Below, piece after piece: positions 25,001-34,263 of a DNA stretch of 64,000 bases. The stretch comes from Lactarius indigo. Taxonomy: Eukaryota; Basidiomycota; Agaricomycetes; Russulales; Russulaceae. The DNA is taken from the NCBI GenBank assembly GCA_025766275.1, contig JAFKAC010000025.1, positions 1 through 64,000 of the forward strand. Reading direction: 5' to 3'. The position numbers were made by a program, and so were the translations under genes. The notes beneath the pieces were generated by a model. The model had not been told where the DNA came from. It saw only the letters and a list, made by a program, of their open reading frames with translations, and made no database searches. Numbering within the stretch: position 1 is the stretch's first letter; the number at the start of each line of letters is the position of its first letter.

Positions 25001-25928
25001 GTTGCCCAAAACACAATGGAAGCGGAATACATGGCCATGACCGACGCGGCTAACCAGGCTGTGTGGTATCAGAGCTTCCTCACGGAACTCGGGTACAAGG
25101 TCGACAACCCCATCCCACTTCATGGTGACAATAAGGGTGCCATTGACTTGGCCTTGAACCCTGTCACTGGGAGACGGTCTAAGCACATTGCCATACTGTA
25201 ACGCCACTACAGGGGCGTTGAGTACGACCTGTACTAAGTCAGTCGAATTGCGGCAACGCAAGCTCCAAGGCTTGGTTTCAGTAGAATGGTGCACAAGGAT
25301 CACAAGGACGTTTAGTCACTTGGATCGTAGAGGAGGGCTAAGACTCGAAGGTCTAGCAAAGGCAAGGGGCTCGTGAGACGATGGAGGGCACAAGGGCGTT
25401 CGAGTGTAGTATTACACAAGAAGTCTAGTCTACCGTACAAGCTAGATAGGACTAGGTTTAAATAGCTAATAGCCGGTACAACAACTACAAACAGATGGTG
25501 TTATCGCCAGGCTTGGGACAAAGGGGAAGATATAAGGGGAATAAAGGGAAGTCATACTGGGGATGTAGGTAAATCACGCAGGGTCGCGCGTGATTGAGAA
25601 CACAACGGAAACTAGCACATGTCGAACTTTATCAGAAGGGAGCATCGATAAGTAGGGCGCGCGATAGGAACCAGGTAATCGTAAAGTCCGCGTAATCATA
25701 CAGGGCTCGTATAATATTGGGGAAGGGAACAGTGGTATGCGAAAGAACAAGTCCAAGGAAAATTGTAACACATACGGCATCATGTCATTCGGGAGTACAT
25801 CGAAAAGGGGACCATCACCCTCATTAGAACTCCTACTGTAGATATGGTTGTGGACGGCTTTACAAAGTCACTACCGTGTGCCTGCTGCAGAAGCACAATG
25901 ATGACATGGGACTTCTGTGTACTTAGAT
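22031..25928 (+). pseudogene. pol: pol of the copia element, split by a solo LTR
   Basis: Protease motif MMDSGATHHI at 22070. Integrase has a CHGCKMGKSTRQPF finger remnant and catalytic FIDNHTKF, LHSDRGGEY and PQSNGKAERLN (22690-22940). RT_2 has VKSKWVFKLKVDGRYRARLV, MDVKSAFLN and the active-site YVDD (24390). RNase H has HGYTDSSLADQTDDRHSTSG, EAEYMAM and HGDNKGAIDL. The frame is cut at 25196 by a solo LTR and resumes at 25776 with REYIEKGTITLIRTPTVDM and a stop near 25928. Blocks lie in five or more shifted frames. Confidence 0.87.
25197..25770 (-). repeat. Solo LTR in the copia pol, TSD CATAC
   Basis: 574 bp with TGTAACGCC at the left and GTAACA at the right, flanked by the perfect duplication CATAC (25192-25196 and 25771-25775). 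Orientation is taken from the promoter: on the minus strand TATTTAAA (25464) lies 33 nt above AGACTAGACTT (25431-25421), the same layout as the gypsy LTRs here. No internal region is left, so it is a recombinational remnant of a gypsy-type element not otherwise present. Confidence 0.88.
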
Positions 25929-25945
25929 TGTAGATCATGGGGAGA

Positions 25946-26603
25946 TGTTGATAAGTGACCCTTGCACATTTAGTGGCTCATATGGACCAGACTTGCAGCT
26001 TGGACTGCTTTAGATTAGATTAATTGGACTTGTAGATTACTTACATTTGATCTGTACAATCTAGCACTGATCATTGCATCATGTATGACATCATGTACTA
26101 TGACATCATGTAGAACACTCCGGACACTTCATTATACTCAGTCCTTTGTTCCCCTTTAGTTCTTATCTTTATTGTGATGTCATTATGATATCATCTTAGT
26201 CTGGACTCTCTTTGTTCTAGTCGCCTTGTTCTCTTTTCATACACTCCTTTTGTCCTGTATGTAGAACAACGCTCCTTGTATTCTGTGACTCTACGTTACC
26301 ACTCTTGTACTAGTGTCACACCTCTGTACAGTATAAGTAGTAGTGCTTGTACGCTCCTGGTCCACATCAGTTCTCTCACTGCTGTGTGCCAGGTATGTTC
26401 TCTCCACTGTAATACTATTATCAGTTCTCTCACTGCTGTGTGCCAGACACCTCTTGCTTCCACTGCTTGACTTCCTGTTTGCTGCTTCCAGCCACCCAGC
26501 TTATCTCACCACAGTCTCCTTTGTCCACTGTGAGTATGCTACCTTTGTGTGCTGTTCATCACATATGTCTCATCTTCAGGTGCAGAGGTCCACTATTAGA
26601 ACA
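25946..26603 (+). repeat. 3' LTR of the copia element
   Basis: Begins TGTTGATAAG right after the purine-rich CATGGGGAGA and is taken to end at AGAACA. It contains a TATA-like GTATAAGTAG near 26330 and a repeated 27-bp segment at about 26367 and 26420. The right end is inferred from TG...CA and terminal complementarity only, because the partner LTR is outside the window. Confidence 0.6.
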
Positions 26604-26750
26604 TTGTAATACCAAGTCATGCCATGGCTATTACACGTTGGGACATCCTCTTGCACAATATGAGACCCCACATTGCTCAAACAGTTTCATTGTATTGGTG
26701 CTTGATGTCGGACCATTCCCGACCATCATCCGATTCTCTATTGTATCACA

Positions 26751-26768
26751 GGAACATATTTAATGACT
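26751..26768 (+). promoter_or_regulatory. Possible TATA region of the gene at 26882
   Basis: An AT-rich CATATTTAATG lies about 120 bp upstream of ATG 26882. The 280 bp between the copia LTR and the ATG holds no other recognisable feature. Weak evidence from position and base composition. Confidence 0.3.
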
Positions 26769-28738
26769 GGCCATCACGATGAGATGTTCATATCCATCCA
26801 CTTAAGCATCACACCTAGTACATTTGTCCATCGTCTCAATCACCATACCTTGTCCATCTATCCATCCTCATCTCATCCATTATGCAGAATGAATACCTCA
26901 ATGATTCTGATGGTAGTGGAGATCCCTCAAGCTTACAGAGCTATGGGGAGCAATCTGTGAACACAGGATTCTCTATTACCCCTCGAGATGGAGACATTCT
27001 ACTAGAATATCTCGATAAGTTCCAAGAGGCTGATACTCATGATCGCACTAGGATTGTTGAGAAGGCTATGGGAGAGCTGTATCATCTCCGCCCTGCTAAT
27101 ACACCCTTTGACAAGAAGGATGCAAGAAAGGCATGTTTCACTATGAATATCAGACCATCCTTCTCATTTCCCGTCCCAGAAAATCCACAAGTGGTTTTAT
27201 AACCACTATGTCCGCCCCAAGCATCAATACATCAAGTTTACTCGTAAATGGTCCGCCAGGAACGCATTCTATCATCTGAACCGTGATGAGGTCTTAAGGC
27301 TTGCAAAGGAGACCTCTGGGACAGAACCGGGAAGTCCTGCATTCATAGGAGCCCTTCAGGATGCAACCACTGCTCTATGGAATGAACTGTCTATTGAGGA
27401 TCAAGAGGAGTATCAAGAGTCTGCTAGGGAGTGGTCAGAGAAGACACCACCAAAGAACATTCAATCAAGGTATGCACATATCCAAATCACCTGTTCATTG
27501 ATTCCTCATATACCTCCTATGTAGGATGGCATCCTCTCTGCGTGAGCGGATCATCCAGGACTTCCAAAGTCAGCTTTATAAGACATGCGGAATCCGCTCC
27601 ATTGTCCTAACCGCATATGAGGGTGAAGACAACGACCTCAAGATAGGCTTGTAAGCAATCAAATACATATCCCTTGGTCATGTCTGCTGAGTGTCGGTTC
27701 ATCCGATCTTAGCAATGATGTCAAAAGTATATTGCAGGATGGAAAGGACTTTCGGAAGTTCTGTCCAGACTGGAAGAGTGCTGCCCTCTGGCAGCAATGG
27801 GCTCAATTTGGGATGCAGTGCTTTGCCAAAGGTATGTTATGCCCATCATCTTGTCTCAAGTGATTACATCTAATAAATGTATGCCTCAGATACTGTGAAG
27901 GAACGTCCGAAAAGGGACCTCTCAAAGACCATCACCACCCCAATCCCCCTTGTGTTCAATGCAGATGGATTCCCGGAGCTCCCGACAGTTGTTTCCCATG
28001 ATGGATATAAAGCTAAGGTCATTCAAACATTGCTGAGGGACTATTGCACTGCATATATCCGTGAGTCATTCTTCAATTCATGTGCTGCAGTATGTCACAT
28101 ATGTGAATAAGGATATGTCACTGAAATCGAGAACCAGACCATTCCATGGGGTTCATTGTCAAGTGATCCATCTGCCTGGATAGATGAGGAATGTATTCCA
28201 TATGATTTTGAGTGGAAGGACCCATCCAAGATCCGGATTGATGAGGTCTTTCGCCTTCTAGACCATTGGAGGGATAGGCAAGACCAAGGTATTGATCCCC
28301 TGATGTGGGTTCCAACATGCCCACTCTTCAATGATACGAAGCAGCCTACAATACATAAGCGGAACATCCGATGTGCTCGACCCAAGCAATCAGATGGATC
28401 TGACGAAGAGTCCTTTGACCTTCACTATAATGAGGACTCTAATCCTCAGGGTGACAAGACTGATGACTCTTTGGATGAATCATCTGTCCATGATGAGCCA
28501 TCTGACCATTCATGGGCTGCGGAATCTCCTCCACTTCATGGGTCTCAGGAAGAAACTGATCCTGGTGAGTATGGCTGCTATCATGGTGTTTTTCATTTAT
28601 TCATGATATATGTTTAGGGAATGACGGAACACCCGACTCTCCAGGATATAAATCTTCAAATATCAATAGATCATCATCATCAGGTTTGTACCTCGTCCAT
28701 ATCCCATCACAGCTACCCAGATATACTAGCATCCCAAC

Positions 28739-29455
28739 TGTAACGTTACAGTAGGAACGTTCAGCTCGGCGTGAGCAAGTCTGGTCTTTCTATGTCAATG
28801 AGCGAGGGTTCAGCCGATAATGGCAAGGTTTAAGTGGTTAACAAGGATCTCAGAGTATGACACAATACTCAAGATGTGAGAGGAGTTCAAGGGGGTTCAA
28901 GAGGTTCGACGGCTCAGCAGAGAGTTACCCCAAGGGAATGGGAAAACAATGTATACTGTGATGGTAAAGAAGTCGAGTCTAAGGATACAAGCTACCTAGG
29001 GCCACGACTTATATAGAAAAAGGTTTGTTTGTGCGGAACAAACAAATAGCGCAATCCGCAGCAAGCGTGAGAAGTAACACAGCAATCCGCAGCAATCGTG
29101 AGAAGAAAGTACAGCAATCCGCAGCAGGCACGGGAAAAAGAAGAAGGTGTGCACAGCTATCCGCAGTAAGTGTGGGAAGAAACAAGGATATAAAAGGCAA
29201 GTGAGACATGTCTCAGTTTCAACAAAAGTGAGACACCTGCCATAAAAGGGTGCATTTAGCCCAAGTATAGTAGTAATAAAGACTTATAAGGACAATGAGT
29301 GTCTCATTGTCTCACTTTGCACTAGGAGAGAATCTTAAGGCTCCTAGTGCGCAGCAAGTCCAAAAAGGGAAAGCCAAGAAAGGAAAGACTTTCCCGCGAA
29401 CGCAAGTGTAAGTAAGAAATCAATGTAAAGTCGAAAACAAGTCCAGTCCGTAACA
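28739..29455 (-). repeat. 3' LTR of Gyp4
   Basis: 717 bp, TG...CA, matching 43851-44567 base for base as far as I can compare by eye. It contains repeated GCAATCCGCAGCA segments and two TATA-like boxes. Confidence 0.95.
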
Positions 29456-29492
29456 TTACCCTCCCTTCAGAGTCCTTGTCGTCTCGACGTCC

Positions 29493-30812
29493 CTAGAAAC
29501 GGTCTGTGCCGGGCTCAGGATCGTCAGTCTGTACCAGGTCATCGTCAACCCAGTCAGAGTTGTAGTTCTCTGCGATAGTCTCCCGGCAGCGATGAGTGCG
29601 AAGGAACTGGAAGTGCCCGTGAACTCCGCACTTCCAGCACTGCTCATAGACGGGACAGCGGATCTCGGCATGTCCGGGGTCGTTCCTAAAACACTTGCCA
29701 CACCACTTGTTGGCAGCATCTTCTTCTCCCGGTTGTTCTTCAAGACGGCGCCATAGGCACTTGTTGGGCCAGTGACCTGAACTCTGGCAGTGGTAACAGT
29801 ACCGCTTGGTCCGAGGGCAGTTGAAGCTGCGATGGAAGCGACTATCACAGTGCCAGCACAGGTCTCCATTGCGATTTTCCCGGAGGCGAGGCATCTCTAC
29901 GGGTCCTTCAGGGCGAGGGGGGAAAGGAAGGTCTTGGTGACAGAAAAGGCGAGGTTGCTGCCATGTGTCAGCATAGTGTTCTGCGATACGGGTGTAGGCA
30001 TGGGCGGCTTCCAGCCGACTGCACACTCCATCAAGTTCTGAGGTGGTGTTGAACAGCAGTCCATGGACTCGATTGCATTGAGCCTGCAGATCAGTGAACT
30101 GCCTCTGGAGTGCAGCCCGCTGTTCCAAACAGTTGCGAAGGCGAGAGACCTCCACATCTAGCTGTGGGGAGTTGAGATCCCTCAGGGCCTCATCTACGGC
30201 ATATGCCCGCGGATCGTCACGTGAGAGTTGCTGCATCTGATCATCTGACATGACCTGTGGCATGGCTCCTGGGAGACTATCCAGGTACACTGGCTCTCCA
30301 TAGACCGGTTGACCTCGGCCCATACAGCCCTTGACATCTTGGCGGTTACCGGTGTAGGCGATGTACTTTGCTAAGACTTTAGTGCCATCAGGTTGGTTGA
30401 TGTAGAGGGGATGGAAGCGGGCTGAGGTCTCTATGTTGGGGAAGAAGGGGAGACCTGGGTGGTCGTCATCTTCATCGGGGTCATCGTTGGTAGTGGCAGC
30501 CACATGCTCATAGTTAATAGGGGCATCCTCCAGTGGAGGCATCGACGAGTGGGAGATCACAGAGACTGGGGGAGAGTCAGGAGGAGGGGTGGAAGGAGGG
30601 AGTGGAGGAGGAGTAGCAGTTGGTTCAGGAGGGGGAGACGAGGAGGACCTAGGGACTAAGTTGGGATGCCCATCAAAACTTTCCAACAGTGCAACCAGTG
30701 CTGGATTGACATCCATGGTGGTTTGTTGTTCTGGGGTAGGGGGCCAAGAGAAGAACCCTCGTTCGATGGAGCGTTCAACGAGGGCTTCAACCGAGGAGGA
30801 GCGAGAAGGCAT
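29493..30812 (-). CDS. ORF3 of Gyp4, quadruple zinc-knuckle protein
   Basis: An intact 439-codon frame, starting at ATG 100 nt after the pol stop and ending just before the purine tract, in the position where some elements carry env. The N-terminal third is Ser/Pro-rich. The middle has a module with GQPVYGEPVYLDSLP that lines up with YGKPLY in Gyp3 and Gyp1-b, then a Leu/Glu coiled-coil-like stretch (VSRLRNCLEQRAALQRQF). The C-terminal part has four Cys/His clusters: CWHC...NC, CYHCQSSGHWPNKC, CGKC...HAEIRC and CWKCGVHGH...HRC. There is no signal peptide or membrane helix, so it is not an envelope protein. A nucleic-acid-binding accessory role is inference. Confidence 0.8.
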   Translation of the reverse strand: MPSRSSSVEALVERSIERGFFSWPPTPEQQTTMDVNPALVALLESFDGHPNLVPRSSSSPPPEPTATPPPLPPSTPPPDSPPVSVISHSSMPPLEDAPINYEHVAATTNDDPDEDDDHPGLPFFPNIETSARFHPLYINQPDGTKVLAKYIAYTGNRQDVKGCMGRGQPVYGEPVYLDSLPGAMPQVMSDDQMQQLSRDDPRAYAVDEALRDLNSPQLDVEVSRLRNCLEQRAALQRQFTDLQAQCNRVHGLLFNTTSELDGVCSRLEAAHAYTRIAEHYADTWQQPRLFCHQDLPFPPRPEGPVEMPRLRENRNGDLCWHCDSRFHRSFNCPRTKRYCYHCQSSGHWPNKCLWRRLEEQPGEEDAANKWCGKCFRNDPGHAEIRCPVYEQCWKCGVHGHFQFLRTHRCRETIAENYNSDWVDDDLVQTDDPEPGTDRF

Positions 30813-31771
30813 TGTGTGTGAAGATGTAAGAGTAGGTGAGTGGGGGTCTTTTCCTCCCAGTCTTGCACTTCTTATATGTGAGGAGGGTGCTTCTTCGGCG
30901 TTCGGGTGTAGTCAGAAGAAGTCTTGGATTGCTTCAGGGGCTGATACATTTTCTTCTGGTTCCCACGAGTTGTCACTGTCAGGGAAGCCCTTCCATTTGA
31001 TGAGGTAATGGAGTTTACGTCGTCGTCCCTTCTTGGCAGAGTCTAGAACTTTCTCTACTTCCCATTCTTCTTCTCCATTTATTATGTCAGGTGGGGGTCG
31101 TGGGAAGTTTTCTCCGTGGAGCGGTGTTTCCCTATATGGCGTAAGTAGGTTGGCATGGAACACAGGGTGGATCTTCCATTGCAGGGGTAAGGCGAGTTCA
31201 TAGTTGACCAGCGACAGGACTTTGGTAATCTTGAAAGGTCCATGTCATTTTGGGGCTAGTTTGGCGGTTGGATGACTAGTCCTTATGTTTGTTCCTTCTA
31301 GCCATACCATTTCTCCTTCTTTGTATGGTTCAAACTTGGAGGGTCGCTGTGCTAGGGAATCTTGTGCTTTCTTCAGATTGTCCTGAGCTTCCTTCCTCTT
31401 GTTCTTCAGTTCTTCGAGACGTTGTCCTACACTTGGAACTGGGGAGGGTTTTGGCGTCCATGTGGTGCGTGGGAGTTTTCCCATTATTAGTTCAAATGGG
31501 GGAATTCGGGTTGTAGCGTTGGGCCAGGAGTTATGAGCAAATTCTGCCATTGGTAACCATGTTACCCAATCGTCCTGTCTTGCATTACACCAAAACCTTA
31601 GGTACTGTTCTAACCATTGGTTTGTTCATTCTGACTGTCCATCTGTTTGTGGGTGGTATGCTGTTGAGATGTTTTGTTTGATATCTAAGGCTTTGCAGAG
31701 AGCTCTTGCAAACATTGATGTGAATCGTGGGTCTCGATCGGAAATGACCTTCTTGGGAAGGCCATAGTGGC

Positions 31772-32281
31772 TGTTACAGTATGGACTTGACGACTCTTCA
31801 CGTACGACTCATGACCGGTTATGACTACGGTCCGGTATTAACATTAGTCATGGACTCTTACTTCGCATCAGTCAGCATAGTAGTTCACATGTGATTGTGA
31901 CTCATGTATGACTCATTCCTAGGATAGCGGTACTAGGGTTCGAGCTAGTTACGCTATTGGGTACTTACTATTCCAGCAGCGCTTTAAAGCCCGCACGTAT
32001 TTGTATAAGTAGTCGACTCGGAAGACCAAGAGTCCCCATCTTGGTCTTCTTCAATCCACCACTTGACTCGCCTTTCATCTACCTTAGTCGCAGACTAAGT
32101 GTGTCTCCACTAGTACCTACCAAGGGGTACTCTTCCTTTATCCCTTTTGCTGCAGCGTGTGCCAGTGTGCCCCTGTTCAGCTTGCGTTGGGTTGACACGT
32201 GATCCCCATTCGCCTTCATTTCGCTAAGTCGATTACGCCATTCCAAGGTCCAAGTCGGACTAATGCCGGTGGAGCGTAACA
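31772..32281 (+). repeat. 5' LTR of Gyp3
   Basis: 510 bp, TGTTAC...GTAACA. It differs from the 3' LTR (39074-39583) at six sites, each CG against TG or CA. One difference makes an ATG at 32263 (ACG in the 3' LTR). Confidence 0.96.
32004..32048 (+). promoter_or_regulatory. Core promoter and self-primer (predicted RNA 5' end) of Gyp3
   Basis: TATAAG at 32004-32009 is followed 34 nt later by ATCTTGGTCTT (32038-32048). This 11-mer is exactly complementary to the leader site at 32284-32294. The spacing fits a TATA-directed start. A second, inverted copy (GAAGACCAAGA, 32021-32031) lies between TATA and the start and can pair with the same 11-mer in the 3' U3-R RNA. Confidence 0.75.
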
Positions 32282-32283
32282 TT

Positions 32284-32294
32284 AAGACCAAGAT
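32284..32294 (+). promoter_or_regulatory. Primer-binding site of Gyp3, complementary to its own RNA 5' end
   Basis: AAGACCAAGAT, two bases (TT) after the LTR end. It pairs over all 11 bases with 32038-32048. The same arrangement occurs in the other gypsy copies with a visible leader. Tf1 of fission yeast is the known precedent for a retrotransposon primed by its own folded-back 5' end. Confidence 0.78.
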
Positions 32295-32301
32295 CCTCAC
32301 C

Positions 32302-34263
32302 GTGGCATACTCGACCAGAGATCAGTGGATGTCCTTCCGTCCCTACCACATTGAACGACGAGGAGATCGCAACGTACCAACAAGATTCTTAGGAGCAGCA
32401 CAGTGGAGAGAACGAGGAGAAGACACCGGATACTTTGTAGAATTTAACAGTCCTAGCCGTTTCCGACTGGTTGAGTTCAATTTCGAACATCTTTGCTGGG
32501 TCGAGGTTACTTGGAACCCCATAGATCATCGCTGGGACATTATACGACCAGTGGGAAGGAACTACAACTGCGATATCGACGCACGGGAACTTAACAGTCG
32601 TGCAGATTATGGTCCAATTGACGGACAAGCGCAAGAACACACCGATGAAGGAATCAGCAGAGAAGAAGCCTCCGAGAGTCAATCACCAAGCAGAGGAACA
32701 ACGCCAGCAGAAGAAGCCAGCCTTGGAGCTATTGGCGATCACATTATACAACGAACTGAGTCTCTTACCATTCACCAACCAGAACCCGAAGTAATTCACA
32801 TTCGTAGCCCAGCAGTTGCAATGGCGACCGCCACAGTCACTCAAGAAGAGGTATACCTCACCAGCGAAGAAAGGGATCGAATCGCCCTAGAAGAACAAAG
32901 ACGCATTGCAGAAGAGTCACGAGCTAACCTAGCTCCCATCAATCCCTATACCGGTCACCGAATGACCGACGACGATGTAGCAATCCATCATGCCATCGGA
33001 CCAGATGTAGCCGACCCTCCCAGCGGAGGAGGCGGACCTCCTGGCGACTTACCCGGAGGAGGGGGAAGTAGAGGACCCCCATCACGAGGACCTGGGTTCG
33101 AAGGGTTCCCTGGAGGATTCCCGGGAGGACCACCAGGAGGAGGACCACCGGGAGGAGGACCACCAGGTGTAGGTCCCGCTATTCCCCTTCCAAGTAACAA
33201 GTTAGCTGGCGAAGCACCTACAGTATTCGACGGAGAGCGTGTCAAAGTGGAAGCGTTTCTCACTCAATGGCATGTCTACTGGGGCATGAACGCAGACGAA
33301 GGTATCATGGCGACCCCATATCAACGCGCCCTACTCTTCCTTTCCTACATCAAAGGCGTTAACGTCAGCGAATGGGTGCTGGCCATGCTCACCTGGCTTA
33401 ACGGTCAGATACAAGCAGGAATACCCCGCACTAGTGAAGGACTATGGAACGAAGTGACGCGCAGCTTTATGCAGCGTTTCCGCAACACGATGGAACAAGA
33501 ACAAGCTCAATATGAGCTCAAGAAAGGAGTCAAGATGATCGGGGGCAACTTAGATGAGTATTGCACCCAGTTCAAACAGTTAATACGCCGCGCTCAGTAC
33601 AGACTCGACGACCCCCAAACGCTAGATTTATTCGCAAGCGGGTTACCAAAAGACCTATACGAGAAGGTCTACACTCTCGACAACCCCCACAATTATCGCG
33701 AATGGAAAGAAGCAGCTACCACTCGCCAGCAACAATATCTCCACCTAAAAGCGGTCCTGAACAAAGGAGTACCAGGACAAGGACGACCACGCCAGCAACG
33801 GCAGTGGCAAGGACCACCCAGGAGTTCTTGGCAACCAAGGAACCTACCATGAGATCCAAACGCAATGGATACTTCTGCAGATCGGATTCGAGGGCGACTG
33901 GCAGGAGCAGAAGACATACTCGCTCCTCGTCCCCCATATCGACCGAGAGGAGGATTTCTACAGAAGGGAGGAGGACGCAACAATCCAAGGCCAGTCACAT
34001 GTTATAACTGCGGAAAGGACGGACACATGGCCCGCGATTGTAGGCAACCACGAGGGGGATACCAACCCCAAGCATCGAATAGTCGGTATGTCGATACCGA
34101 CTATCATCAACAAGAACCAGAAGTCGCTACAAGGGCGGTTCAAGAAGTACCCCCTCAACAGCGCGCCAGCGACTGGCTTAATGGAGTAGCAGGAGAATCA
34201 GACGACGTAAAGGACATTATCCTCCAGCAGTTGTGGAAAAAGGAGGGTTTTCAGGACGCCTGA
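32302..34263 (+). pseudogene. gag: gag of Gyp3 (one nonsense codon)
   Basis: Gag, about 650 codons in one frame from the GTG at 32302 (ACC-GTG-GCA) to TGA 34261. N-terminal domain: GYFVEFNSPSRFRLVEFNF and NSRADYGPIDG. Then an acidic Gln/Glu stretch, a Gly/Pro linker (33020-33180), the capsid part (FLTQWHVYWGMNADEG) and one knuckle, CYNCGKDGHMARDC. A TGA at 33850-33852 separates capsid from nucleocapsid; a CGA origin would fit the other stops. An ATG at 32263 inside the LTR is in frame but absent from the 3' LTR, so it is probably not the ancestral start. Confidence 0.85.
34245..34251 (+). promoter_or_regulatory. Slippery heptamer for -1 gag-pol frameshift
   Basis: GGGTTTT read as G GGT TTT in the gag frame fits the X XXY YYZ rule. 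Slipping by -1 here gives TCA GGA CGC, the start of the pol frame (SGRLNPSAWVRA), ten bases before the gag TGA. The heptamer is kept in phase in Gyp1-b and Gyp2-b. Gyp4 has GGATTTT at the same place, with pol also in -1. Downstream RNA structure was not assessed. Confidence 0.6.

Larger units (their letters stand above)
20279..26603 (+). mobile_element. Ty1/copia element (5' LTR outside the window)
   Basis: Plus-strand copia element: leader, gag with CCHC knuckle, protease, integrase, RT and RNase H in copia order (integrase before RT), then a purine tract (CATGGGGAGA) and a 3' LTR at 25946-26603. Gyp2-b interrupts the leader, so the 5' LTR lies left of the window beyond the nested gypsy elements. 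A solo LTR interrupts the RNase H tail. At least seven frame changes show it is long dead. It inserted upstream of the gene at 26882. Confidence 0.9.

Noticed and set aside
29009..29209. 66-codon frame present twice (also 44121-44321)
   Set aside because: Both lie in the Gyp4 LTRs and simply reflect LTR identity.
29493..30812. Envelope protein in Gyp4
   Set aside because: Position suits env, but there is no signal peptide, membrane segment or furin-like site; four zinc knuckles indicate another role.
32263..32301. ATG in the Gyp3 5' LTR as the gag start
   Set aside because: The 3' LTR has ACG at this site and other families have no ATG there, so it is probably a private change. The conserved GTG 39 nt later is preferred.
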